This document shows positions 34,430 to 42,361 of a stretch of DNA of 64,000 nucleotides, in pieces. The notes beneath the pieces are model-generated. The model worked only from the letters and a program-made list of their open reading frames with translations. It had not been told where the DNA came from and ran no database searches. The translations under genes were made by a program, and so were the position numbers. The stretch covers positions 1-64,000 of the forward strand of contig JAUNJZ010000006.1 of the NCBI GenBank assembly GCA_030533085.1, read 5' to 3'. Source of the stretch: Synergistaceae bacterium (GTDB lineage Bacteria; Synergistota; Synergistia; Synergistales; Synergistaceae). How positions within the stretch are numbered: position 1 is the first letter of the stretch; every line of letters begins with the position of its first letter.

Positions 34430-35905
34430 TTGGCGTTTAATACTTTTTGCGAACAGAGCCTGATTCATGCGAGGAAGCTTCTTCAGGACGGTTTTTACGG
34501 GCCTCCTGTTATCGTCGTCGGCGATTTCATGCTTGACCGGTATCTTTGCGGTGAGGTTTTCCGCATTTCTCCAGAGGCGCCTGTTCCAGTTGTGAAGATA
34601 CTTGAAGAGAGGCTGATCGCCGGAGGAGCGGGAAATGTCGCGGCAAATCTTGCCGGGCTGGGGGTATCTTCGGCTGTTATCGGAAGGGCCGGGAATGACT
34701 CGCAAGGCAGCGCGCTGCTTTCCCTGCCGTTGTTTAAGGATATTGACAGCTCTGGAATGTGCATAAACGGACAGACGACTGTGAAGACCCGTATCCTTGG
34801 CTCCGGTCGCCAGCAGATGTTGCGTCTGGATCAGGAGGATGTGAAAGCGCCTTCTGACGAGGAGATAGCCGCTGTGCTTTCAAAGATAAGCCATAGCGCG
34901 GAATCCGGAGTCAAACTGATTATCATTTCTGATTACGGCAAGGGCTTCTGTTCCCCTGAGCTTTGCCGCAAGATTATCGCTCTTGCCCGAGAGAGGTCTG
35001 TCAATGTCTGGGCTGACCCTAAAAAAACTGACTGGGAGTGTTATCGCGGCGCTTTCATTGTCACTCCCAATATCCGTGAGCTGAGCGATGCCGTTGGGCG
35101 CGCTGTTAAGAATGACGACGAGGATATAACTGCCGCCGCCATTGGCCTGATGGAAAAATATGATATTGAAAATATGCTTGTGACCCGCTCCGATAAAGGG
35201 GCAACTCTGATAGAGGGCGGAATTGCCGCGCACATGCCCGTGGGAGCGGTGGAGGTTTATGACGTTTCCGGCGCAGGAGATACAATGATAGCCGTTGCCG
35301 CCGCCTTTGCGGCGGAGGGGCTGCCGCTGCGCGACGCGGTGAGGCTGGCGAATGCGGCCTCTCAGGTCGTCATAGGTAAGATAGGGACATATCCAATAAG
35401 CGCGCCGGAGCTGTTAGAGGCCATATCGGAAAAGAGCGGCTCTGCTCATCAGAAGGTAATGTCGGCGGACGATGCAGCGGCGCTTTGCGGCAAATGGCGT
35501 GATGCCGGGGAGCGAGTGGTATTTACAAACGGCTGCTTTGACATATTGCATGCCGGCCACATTGATTCGCTGAATGCGGCGAGAGCTCTCGGCGACAGAC
35601 TGATCGTGGGGTTGAACTCCGACGGATCGGTTTGCAGGCTCAAAGGAGAATCTCGACCGATTAACGGCGCTGAGGCCCGCGCGAAGCTGCTTGCCGCCCT
35701 TGAAGCTGTGAGCGCGGTAGTGATCTTTGAAGAGGATACCCCTGCGGAGCTGCTTTCGCGGCTGCGCCCTGACGTTATCGCAAAGGGAGGAGATTACCGG
35801 CCGGAGGAGGTCGCGGGGCGCGAATTCGCCGCTGAGGTCGTCATTATACCGTTGACGGAGGGGTTTTCCACAACGTCAATCATAGAGAGGCTGCATGAGG
35901 AATGA
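34430..35905 (+). CDS. hldE: Bifunctional heptose-7-phosphate kinase / heptose-1-phosphate adenylyltransferase
   Basis: The product is 491 residues with two domains: a ribokinase-type kinase (about 1-330; GDFMLDRY, EAPVPVV, DVSGAGDT) and a cytidylyltransferase fold (about 360-491; TNGCFDILHAGHID, ADP-forming HxGH). It phosphorylates D-glycero-D-manno-heptose-7-phosphate at C1 and then makes ADP-heptose. The start is TTG at 34430. Overlap of its stop with gmhB (35902) indicates coupling. Confidence 0.95.
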   Translation: MAFNTFCEQSLIHARKLLQDGFYGPPVIVVGDFMLDRYLCGEVFRISPEAPVPVVKILEERLIAGGAGNVAANLAGLGVSSAVIGRAGNDSQGSALLSLPLFKDIDSSGMCINGQTTVKTRILGSGRQQMLRLDQEDVKAPSDEEIAAVLSKISHSAESGVKLIIISDYGKGFCSPELCRKIIALARERSVNVWADPKKTDWECYRGAFIVTPNIRELSDAVGRAVKNDDEDITAAAIGLMEKYDIENMLVTRSDKGATLIEGGIAAHMPVGAVEVYDVSGAGDTMIAVAAAFAAEGLPLRDAVRLANAASQVVIGKIGTYPISAPELLEAISEKSGSAHQKVMSADDAAALCGKWRDAGERVVFTNGCFDILHAGHIDSLNAARALGDRLIVGLNSDGSVCRLKGESRPINGAEARAKLLAALEAVSAVVIFEEDTPAELLSRLRPDVIAKGGDYRPEEVAGREFAAEVVIIPLTEGFSTTSIIERLHEE

Positions 35906-36477
35906 TGCGCTGGATAATCCTTGACCGCGACGGCACGCTTATAAGAGAAAAGAACTACCTGCACGAGCCTGAAGAGGCAGAGCTTGTGCCCGGTGCTGCC
36001 GAGGGACTGCGCCTGTTGGCGGAGGCGGGCTACCGTTTTGCCGTTGTGACAAATCAGTCCGGTATAGGCAGGGGCTACTACACGGAAAAGGATATGTGCG
36101 CAGTGCATAAGCGGATAGAGGAAATGCTGGCGGAACATGGAGTGCGGGTAGAAGGCTGGTTTCACTGTCCGCACGTTCCCGAGGAAAATTGCGGCTGCCG
36201 CAAACCGGAGCGCGGTCTTGTTGACAGAGCCTCCGCGGCATTGGGCTTTGAGCTTTCAGAAATAGCGGCTGTAATTGGGGACAAGGAGTGCGACATCATG
36301 CTGGCGAAGACGCTGGAAGTGCCGTCGGTGCTTGTCATGTCAGGCTACGGGCGCGCGGAATATGCGAAAGGCGCTCGCGGCGATCTGAACTGTGAGGATA
36401 TGAGAGAAGCCGCGCGGCAGATAATAGAGAGGGGGATAAGATGTTGCAAAAAAGCGAAATATTCAGAGGCAACGTAA
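35902..36477 (+). CDS. gmhB: D-glycero-beta-D-manno-heptose-1,7-bisphosphate 7-phosphatase
   Basis: The product is 191 residues, a HAD phosphatase of the histidinol/GmhB type: DRDGTL (nucleophile), TNQSGIGRG, a zinc loop CPHVPEENCGCRKP, and IGDKECDIMLAK. It removes the 7-phosphate between the kinase and adenylyl steps of HldE. Overlaps hldE and, at its end, gmhA. Confidence 0.95.
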   Translation: MMRWIILDRDGTLIREKNYLHEPEEAELVPGAAEGLRLLAEAGYRFAVVTNQSGIGRGYYTEKDMCAVHKRIEEMLAEHGVRVEGWFHCPHVPEENCGCRKPERGLVDRASAALGFELSEIAAVIGDKECDIMLAKTLEVPSVLVMSGYGRAEYAKGARGDLNCEDMREAARQIIERGIRCCKKAKYSEAT

Positions 36478-37016
36478 AGGGGCATCTTGATACGGCCTCC
36501 CGTATGGCGGAGCTTGAAGGCGAGGTCTGCGCCGCGGCTGAGAGGATAATTTCCGCTCTCGGCGATGGGGGCCGTCTTTTTCTTTGCGGCAACGGCGGTT
36601 CGGCGGCTGACGCGCAGCATATAGCGGCGGAGCTGTCCGGGCGCTATCTGAAGGAGCGCCGCGCGCTGGACGCCGCGGCGCTTTCGTGCAACAGCTCCGT
36701 CTTGACGGCTCTGGGCAACGATTACGGCTACTACGAAGTTTTTTCTCGCCAGATAGAGGCGCATGGCAGAAGGGGAGATGTGCTGCTGGCCATATCGACC
36801 AGCGGCAACAGCGAAAATATCCTCCGCGCGGTATCCAGCGCGAAAAAACTGGGCGTTTTCACGATAGCTTTGACCGGAGCGGGAGGCGGAAGGCTGCGTG
36901 AATCAGCTGATATGACGATATGCGTTCCGTCGTCGTTCACGCCGAGGATACAGGAGATGCATATACTCATTGGTCATACGCTCTGCGAAATGGTTGAGAC
37001 TGCCTTTTTCGGCTGA
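36441..37016 (+). CDS. gmhA: Sedoheptulose-7-phosphate isomerase
   Basis: The product is 191 residues, a SIS-domain enzyme making heptose-7-phosphate from sedoheptulose-7-phosphate. CGNGGSAADAQHIAAEL, STSGNSENIL and QEMHILIGHTLC are GmhA signatures. It overlaps gmhB by 37 bases. With hldE and gmhB it completes ADP-D,D-heptose synthesis; no epimerase (hldD) is in the window. Confidence 0.95.
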   Translation: MLQKSEIFRGNVKGHLDTASRMAELEGEVCAAAERIISALGDGGRLFLCGNGGSAADAQHIAAELSGRYLKERRALDAAALSCNSSVLTALGNDYGYYEVFSRQIEAHGRRGDVLLAISTSGNSENILRAVSSAKKLGVFTIALTGAGGGRLRESADMTICVPSSFTPRIQEMHILIGHTLCEMVETAFFG

Positions 37017-37075
37017 CCGCAGCGGCGTTGGCGTGGTAGAATAAAGCAACTAAAAGGATCTGGAGGGAAGCTGAC

Positions 37076-37447
37076 ATGCTGCTGTGCCGGGAGTTTAAGT
37101 TTGATGCGGCGCATAACCTTATACATTATCATGGCAAGTGCGAGCGTCTGCACGGCCATACTTACCGTCTGCGGGTCACTCTTGAGGGAGAGCCGGATGC
37201 GGAGGGGATGATTTTTGACTTCGCAGAGCTTAAAAAGGCTGTGAACGAGCTTGTGCTTTCCAGGCTCGACCACTCTTATATCAACGACATCATGCCGCAG
37301 CCTACGGCGGAGTATATCGCCGTATGGATATTCAGGGAGCTTGACGGGAAGCTTTCCCGCGGCAGCTGCCGGCTTCACGAGGTACGGCTATGGGAGACGG
37401 AAAGCTCTTTCGTTATCTGCCGCCGCGAGGATGTAAAAGATGCGTGA
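37076..37447 (+). CDS. queD: 6-carboxy-tetrahydropterin synthase
   Basis: The product is 123 residues. The zinc histidines are in FDAAHNL and LHGHTY, the catalytic Cys in GKCERLHGH and LDHSYIND follows. QueD converts dihydroneopterin triphosphate to carboxy-tetrahydropterin on the way to queuosine. GGAGG at about 37062 precedes the ATG. It overlaps folE2 by eight bases, so the pair supplies pterin. Confidence 0.93.
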   Translation: MLLCREFKFDAAHNLIHYHGKCERLHGHTYRLRVTLEGEPDAEGMIFDFAELKKAVNELVLSRLDHSYINDIMPQPTAEYIAVWIFRELDGKLSRGSCRLHEVRLWETESSFVICRREDVKDA

Positions 37448-38213
37448 CGTGCAGAATGAGAGGGACGACAGAAATATGGCGATAGACCGGGTCGGAGTCA
37501 GCGATATTTCGTGGCCCATCTCCGTGCCGGACAGGACGAACGGCACGCAGGAGACTGTGGCGCGGGTCAGCCTCTCCGTCTCGCTGCCGAGGGATTACCG
37601 CGGAACGCATATGAGCCGTTTTATCGAACTGCTCGGGGCGCAGGAAAGGCGCGTTACCTTTCACAATATGGAGGGGCTGCTGCTGAATCTTCAGCAGCGT
37701 CTTGACGCTCGCGACGCGCACGCGCTTTTTGATTTCCCATATTTCATCACAAAGGCCGCGCCGGTCAGCGGCGCGCAGGGACGTATGCGCTGCGACGTTC
37801 AGTTTGACGCGGCGCTGCGCGGAGAGCTTTTCGACCTTATCACAACGGTTGTGGTTCCCGTACAGACGCTCTGCCCCTGTTCAAAGGAGATATCGGAGTT
37901 TGGTGCGCATAATCAGCGCGCTCACGCCTCCATTTCTGTGCGCCTTTCCAATTTTGTCTGGCTGGAGGAATTTATCCAGATGGCCGACGACTGTGCCTCC
38001 GCCCCTGTTTACAGCCTGCTCAAGCGCGAGGATGAGAAGTATGTGACGGAACGCGCCTATTCCAACCCGCGTTTCGTCGAGGATTCTGTGCGTGAGCTTG
38101 CGCTGGCCATGCAGGCCGATGAGCGCGTCCTCTGGTACAGAGTTTCGGTCGCCAGCCATGAAAGTATTCACAATCACGACGCCTTTGCCGTGATAGAAAG
38201 GGATAAACGCTGA
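37440..38213 (+). CDS. folE2: GTP cyclohydrolase I type 2 (FolE2)
   Basis: The product is 257 residues, a non-zinc-limited type of GTP cyclohydrolase I. DRTNGTQETVARVSLSVSLP, RGTHMSRF and TLCPCSKEISEFGAHNQR (catalytic Cys) are family motifs. It makes dihydroneopterin triphosphate, the QueD substrate and folate precursor. The ATG at 37440 is inside queD; an in-frame ATG at 37476 (MAIDRVGVSD) could also serve. Confidence 0.93.
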   Translation: MRDVQNERDDRNMAIDRVGVSDISWPISVPDRTNGTQETVARVSLSVSLPRDYRGTHMSRFIELLGAQERRVTFHNMEGLLLNLQQRLDARDAHALFDFPYFITKAAPVSGAQGRMRCDVQFDAALRGELFDLITTVVVPVQTLCPCSKEISEFGAHNQRAHASISVRLSNFVWLEEFIQMADDCASAPVYSLLKREDEKYVTERAYSNPRFVEDSVRELALAMQADERVLWYRVSVASHESIHNHDAFAVIERDKR

Positions 38214-39412
38214 TGGCTTCTGTAAAAAAACAGCTGCGCCGCGCGCTGCTCAATGACAGCGGACTTGAACGTATAAAGCGCCGTCACCCGTGGATTTTTC
38301 GCGGAAACCTTGTACAGGCTCCGCTCTGCGCGCCGGGAGATCTTGTGGCCGTCGCGGATAGAAGGGGAGTTGTGTCTGGCTGGGGGCTGTGGAGTGAAAG
38401 CGCCCTCTGCCTGAGAATGCTTACATTCGGAAGCCATGAGCCGGATCAGATGGAGCTGCTGCGCAGGCGCGTTGAGCGCGCCCTTGATGTGCGCAGGCTG
38501 TGGTGCGCCGGCGAGGAGGCTTTCCGCTGGGTGCACGGCGAGGGAGACGGGCTGCCTGGGGTCACTGCCGACCTTTACGGCGACGTGCTTTCGCTGCAGC
38601 TGTCGGCAATCGGCTGGTATCGCCACGCCGATGAGGTGGCGAAGATATTCAGAAAGGTGAAGAAGCTCTCCGCCATCGTGCTGCGCAACGACACGAAGCA
38701 TCTGGAAAAAGAGGGGATTCCGCGCGAGATAAAGCCGCTGCTTGGAGATATGCCAGACGCGCCGCTTCGTCTGCGCATAGGGGAGAGCGTCGAGCTGGTG
38801 GACATAGCGGGAGGTCAGAAGACCGGAGCGTATCTTGACGTTCGCCGTCTTCCGGCGCTGCTTGACCCGCTTTACAAAGATGCCAGGGTGCTCGACTGTT
38901 TTTCATATCAGGGACATTTCACGCTGCGCGCGCTGAAAATGGGGGCGGCTGAGGCGACGGCGATAGACCAGTCGCAGGCGGCTCTTGACCGCGCGCGGGA
39001 GAATATATCCCTCAACGGCCTCTCTGATTCAAATGTAAATTTCCGCTGCGGCAACGCCTTTGACATATTGCGCGAGATCGACGCGGAGCGGAGGCGTTAC
39101 GACCTTGTGATTATGGATCCGCCGCCCTTTTCGCCGGCGCGCGGGCAGCTTGACTCGGCGCGCCGCGGCTATAAGGAGCTTGCGCTGCGCGGCTTCCGCC
39201 GGCTGGAGAGCGGGGGACATATGCTTTTCCTCTCGTGCAGCAACGCATTCACCCGCGACATGCTGCTCGATACGCTGCACGAAGCGGCGCGCGACGCTGG
39301 AAGCGTATGCCGCCTGCTGAACGAGATACATCAGCCCCCGGATCATCCGGCGCTGCTCGGAGTGCCTGAGACAGATTATCTCAAGGGCTTTGTGATGGGA
39401 GTGGAAGAATGA
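38213..39412 (+). CDS. rRNA large-subunit methyltransferase RlmI-like
   Basis: The product is 399 residues: a PUA-like N-terminus (RHPWIFRGNLV), a middle domain and a class I SAM-methyltransferase end with CFSYQGHFTLRALKMGA, DQSQAALDRARENI and MDPPPFSPA. This is the RlmI/RlmL family that makes 5-methylcytosine in 23S rRNA. The ATG overlaps the folE2 stop. The exact target (C1962) is by family only. Confidence 0.85.
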   Translation: MASVKKQLRRALLNDSGLERIKRRHPWIFRGNLVQAPLCAPGDLVAVADRRGVVSGWGLWSESALCLRMLTFGSHEPDQMELLRRRVERALDVRRLWCAGEEAFRWVHGEGDGLPGVTADLYGDVLSLQLSAIGWYRHADEVAKIFRKVKKLSAIVLRNDTKHLEKEGIPREIKPLLGDMPDAPLRLRIGESVELVDIAGGQKTGAYLDVRRLPALLDPLYKDARVLDCFSYQGHFTLRALKMGAAEATAIDQSQAALDRARENISLNGLSDSNVNFRCGNAFDILREIDAERRRYDLVIMDPPPFSPARGQLDSARRGYKELALRGFRRLESGGHMLFLSCSNAFTRDMLLDTLHEAARDAGSVCRLLNEIHQPPDHPALLGVPETDYLKGFVMGVEE

Positions 39413-40050
39413 CGATAGCCGCAAAGGCCGTTATCTTTGACTTTGATATGACACTGGCAGACAGCAGCTACGCTATACACCGCTGCTCGAATCTTCTCGC
39501 GCGCCGTTTCGGTCTCAGAGAGATCACGCGCGAGGAGACGCTTGCCGGCATAGGGCTGCCGCTGGAGGAATGCTGGCGGCAATACTGGGGAGATTTCAGG
39601 GATGAGTGGACGGACTACTACAGAACTGAATTTCGCGCTCTGGAGCAGGCCGAGATACGTCTCTTCCCGAATACGCTCTCCGTCCTTGAAAGTCTGCGGG
39701 AAGCCGGCATAAGGACGGGCGTTGTCTCGAACCGCCGCTTTGCGCGCAGGGTGGTTGATATGATGGAGCTCACGCATTACATGGATGTGGTCGTCGGCCT
39801 TGAGGATGTTACGAAGGCGAAGCCGGATCCGGAGGCGCTATTCAAAGCTATCGCGGCGCTTCGCGTCGAGGCGGCTGAAAGCGTATATGTCGGCGACACT
39901 GATATCGACATGAAAACGTCGGTCGCCGCCGGAACGCGCGGCGTCGGCATGACGACGGGGCATTTTGGGGAAGAGGGGCTGACGGCGGCGGGCGCGTGGC
40001 GTGTCTGCTCGGATCTCATAGAGCTGCCGGGGCTTCTCGGCGTAAAGTAG
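39409..40050 (+). CDS. HAD-superfamily phosphatase (phosphoglycolate phosphatase-like)
   Basis: The product is 213 residues. The HAD motifs are FDFDMTLADS (nucleophile Asp), GVVSNRRFA (motif II), TKAKPDPEA (Lys, motif III) and VGDTDIDM (acidic motif IV), with a helical cap in about 20-90. It cleaves a phosphomonoester, perhaps phosphoglycolate or a sugar phosphate. It overlaps the RlmI-like gene by four bases. Confidence 0.83.
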   Translation: MTIAAKAVIFDFDMTLADSSYAIHRCSNLLARRFGLREITREETLAGIGLPLEECWRQYWGDFRDEWTDYYRTEFRALEQAEIRLFPNTLSVLESLREAGIRTGVVSNRRFARRVVDMMELTHYMDVVVGLEDVTKAKPDPEALFKAIAALRVEAAESVYVGDTDIDMKTSVAAGTRGVGMTTGHFGEEGLTAAGAWRVCSDLIELPGLLGVK

Positions 40051-40060
40051 GAACGGCCGG

Positions 40061-40996
40061 ATGGTAAGGCGCTACACACCGGAGGAGAAGAAGAGGGGCT
40101 TTCGCGTTACCTACTGGCTCGGCGTGGTTGTCATCATCATAATCTGGGTGTGGGCCTTCAAGCTCTATTTTGACCGCTATGAATATCTTCACCCTGAGAT
40201 AACATGGGCGACCCCCGGCATAGACAGGCAGATTGTAAAAGTTCGCGGCGCGCTGCTGTGGAAGGAGAATGTTATACAGTCTCCGGCCGCAGGAAACTGC
40301 CTCTATCCGTTGGGCAAGGGGCCTGTGCGCGTAGCCCGCGGGGCGGTAGTGGCCCGCGTCGGCGGGCGGGACGTCAAGGCTTATCAGCAGGGCTATTTCG
40401 TTGCCGGAGGCGACGGGGAGGAATCGCGCTGGCGCTATTCCTCTATATGGCCGCTTGAGGCCGCGCAGCTTGGCGCAGAGCGTAAGTTACAGTTTTTCAG
40501 CGATAACGGAGCGGTCACGCGGGGGCAGATGATAGGCAAGCTCATCGAGCAGCCGCAGGAGCTGCGCTTCATCGGTTATGCGCCGATGCGCGGCGACATT
40601 GAGGAGCAGATGAAAAAGAAAAGGCTGCGCGTGAAGATAGACATGGAGGATACGGTCTCCGTGGCGAGAGTAAGGGTAACGCAGAAGGCGGGGGGGCTGA
40701 CGAAGTTCGCCCTTTCCATGCCGTGGTTCCCGCCGGAGCTGCTGCTTTCGCGGAGCTATGAGCTTATCATCGACGCGGGGCAGACAGAAGGAGCGCTCGT
40801 TCCGCAGAGCGCGATTGTTGAAAAAGAGGGCAAAAGCGGTATATATATGATTCGCGGAGCGCGGGTGGTATTTGTGCCGGTCAGTGGCAGAAAGCTCGCT
40901 AACGATAAGTTTCTCGTCACGAGCGGCATATCTGTGGGAGACGCCGTCGTTGAGGACGCCTCCGCCGCGCGGGAGGGAAGGATACAGCTATGGTGA
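40061..40996 (+). CDS. HlyD-like membrane-anchored protein of a divisome-linked cluster
   Basis: The product is 311 residues with one N-terminal membrane helix (YWLGVVVIIIIWVWAFKLY, about 17-35) and a long beta-rich extracytoplasmic part with biotinyl-lipoyl/HlyD-like features (VVARVGGRDVKAYQQGYF; ALVPQSAIVEKEGKSGIYMI). Such proteins occur beside YggS and DivIVA in Firmicutes-like division clusters, role unknown. It overlaps the yggS start by seven bases. Confidence 0.65.
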   Translation: MVRRYTPEEKKRGFRVTYWLGVVVIIIIWVWAFKLYFDRYEYLHPEITWATPGIDRQIVKVRGALLWKENVIQSPAAGNCLYPLGKGPVRVARGAVVARVGGRDVKAYQQGYFVAGGDGEESRWRYSSIWPLEAAQLGAERKLQFFSDNGAVTRGQMIGKLIEQPQELRFIGYAPMRGDIEEQMKKKRLRVKIDMEDTVSVARVRVTQKAGGLTKFALSMPWFPPELLLSRSYELIIDAGQTEGALVPQSAIVEKEGKSGIYMIRGARVVFVPVSGRKLANDKFLVTSGISVGDAVVEDASAAREGRIQLW

Positions 40997-41694
40997 CGGA
41001 TATCAGAAAAAATATCGCGGCGGTAAGGGAAAAGATAGCCGCTGCCGCCGCCTCCGCGGGGCGCGACCCTTCGGAGGTCAGATTGATGGGGGTGACAAAA
41101 TATCATCCTGTCGAGATGATGGCGGAGGCTGCGCCATATCTTGACCTCATCGGGGAGAACAAGGTGCAGGAGGCGGCGGAGAAGCGCGGGCTGTGGCCTT
41201 GCGGCGCCGCCTCCTGTCCGTGGCATCTGATAGGTCATTTGCAGAGAAACAAAGTTCGCCGCGCGCTTGAAAGCTTCGACCTTGTGGAGAGCATCGACGC
41301 GCCGCAGACCGCCGCCGCGATGGAGCGTCTGCTGCGCGAAAAGGGAGCGCGCCGTTTTCCGGTATTCATCGAGGTCAACATGTCCCGCGAAGCGGCAAAG
41401 CACGGCGTTGCGCCGGAGGAGGCGGAGCGGCTTCTCGATAATATAATGAAGGAAGCCCCGTCGCTGTCCGTCGAAGGACTGATGACCGTCGCCGCGGACA
41501 GCGACGATGAAAGGCTGCTCCGCGAGACATTCGCCGGACTGCGCGAGCTGAGAGAGAGGCTGCGCCGCGCCTCCGGCCTGCCGCTGCCGGAGCTTTCAAT
41601 GGGGATGAGCGGCGACTTCGTCACGGCGGTTGAAGAGGGAAGCACGATCGTCAGAGTTGGAAGCGCAATATTCGGCCCCAGGATTTATAATTAA
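40990..41694 (+). CDS. YggS/PROSC-family PLP homeostasis protein
   Basis: The product is 234 residues, an alanine-racemase-like TIM barrel. The PLP lysine is in LMGVTKYHP, with GENKVQEA, WHLIGHLQRNK and GMSGDFVTAVEEGST later. Family members keep free PLP in balance and have no known catalysis. Starts on ATG at 40990 in the end of the HlyD-like gene. Confidence 0.93.
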   Translation: MVTDIRKNIAAVREKIAAAAASAGRDPSEVRLMGVTKYHPVEMMAEAAPYLDLIGENKVQEAAEKRGLWPCGAASCPWHLIGHLQRNKVRRALESFDLVESIDAPQTAAAMERLLREKGARRFPVFIEVNMSREAAKHGVAPEEAERLLDNIMKEAPSLSVEGLMTVAADSDDERLLRETFAGLRELRERLRRASGLPLPELSMGMSGDFVTAVEEGSTIVRVGSAIFGPRIYN

Positions 41695-41723
41695 ACAGAT
41701 CATCATATAAAGGAGCAGAGACA

Positions 41724-42347
41724 ATGTCCGAACTTTTGACCTCGCTTGATATTGTGAACCAGTCGTTCAAAAAAAGCCTCAGAGGCTACGACCCGACAGA
41801 GGTTGACGAGTTTCTCGACCATGTGGCGGAGACGCTTCAAAATTACAACGCGAGAAACAAGGAACTTGAGCGCGAGCTGACCGCAAAAGAGGAAAGCCTT
41901 GCGGAATACGACCGGATGAAGGACGTGCTTCACGAGGCGTTGCTGATGGCGCAGAAAAGCGCGGACGAGCGCGTGAAAAGCGCCCGCGCGCAGGCGGATA
42001 AGATACTTTCCGACGCGAAGGCGCAGGCTGACGATATCTGCCGCGAAGCCGCGGCCGAAGCTGAGCGCCTTCGCGTCGGAGTTCAGCAGATACGCAACAT
42101 ACGCGACCTCTACGCGCAGGAATTTCGCGGCATACTGGCGAAGTTTGACACGCAGCTCAACCAGGCGCTCAACTCGTCGCTGGGCGGCGCGGTAGAAAGC
42201 GTCCTCGAAGGGCTGGAAACGCCGCCGGCGAAAGAAAGCGCCGCCGAAGAGAGCGACGAAGTAGAGCTGAAAGCGGACAAAAAGGATTTTGAGGCCGCCT
42301 GCGGCATCCTCGGGGTAGACCCCAGAGACATACTCGGCGCGAAGTAG
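41724..42347 (+). CDS. DivIVA-domain protein
   Basis: The product is 207 residues. The N-terminal DivIVA membrane-binding motif reads LTSLDIVNQSFKKSLRGYDP, followed by EVDEFLDHVAETL and a long coiled coil to about 150; the tail is acidic. DivIVA proteins sense negative curvature and place division or wall proteins at poles/septum. AAGGAG precedes the ATG by normal spacing. It closes the YggS-HlyD-like group. Confidence 0.88.
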   Translation: MSELLTSLDIVNQSFKKSLRGYDPTEVDEFLDHVAETLQNYNARNKELERELTAKEESLAEYDRMKDVLHEALLMAQKSADERVKSARAQADKILSDAKAQADDICREAAAEAERLRVGVQQIRNIRDLYAQEFRGILAKFDTQLNQALNSSLGGAVESVLEGLETPPAKESAAEESDEVELKADKKDFEAACGILGVDPRDILGAK

Positions 42348-42361
42348 TCGGCTGCCTCTTA

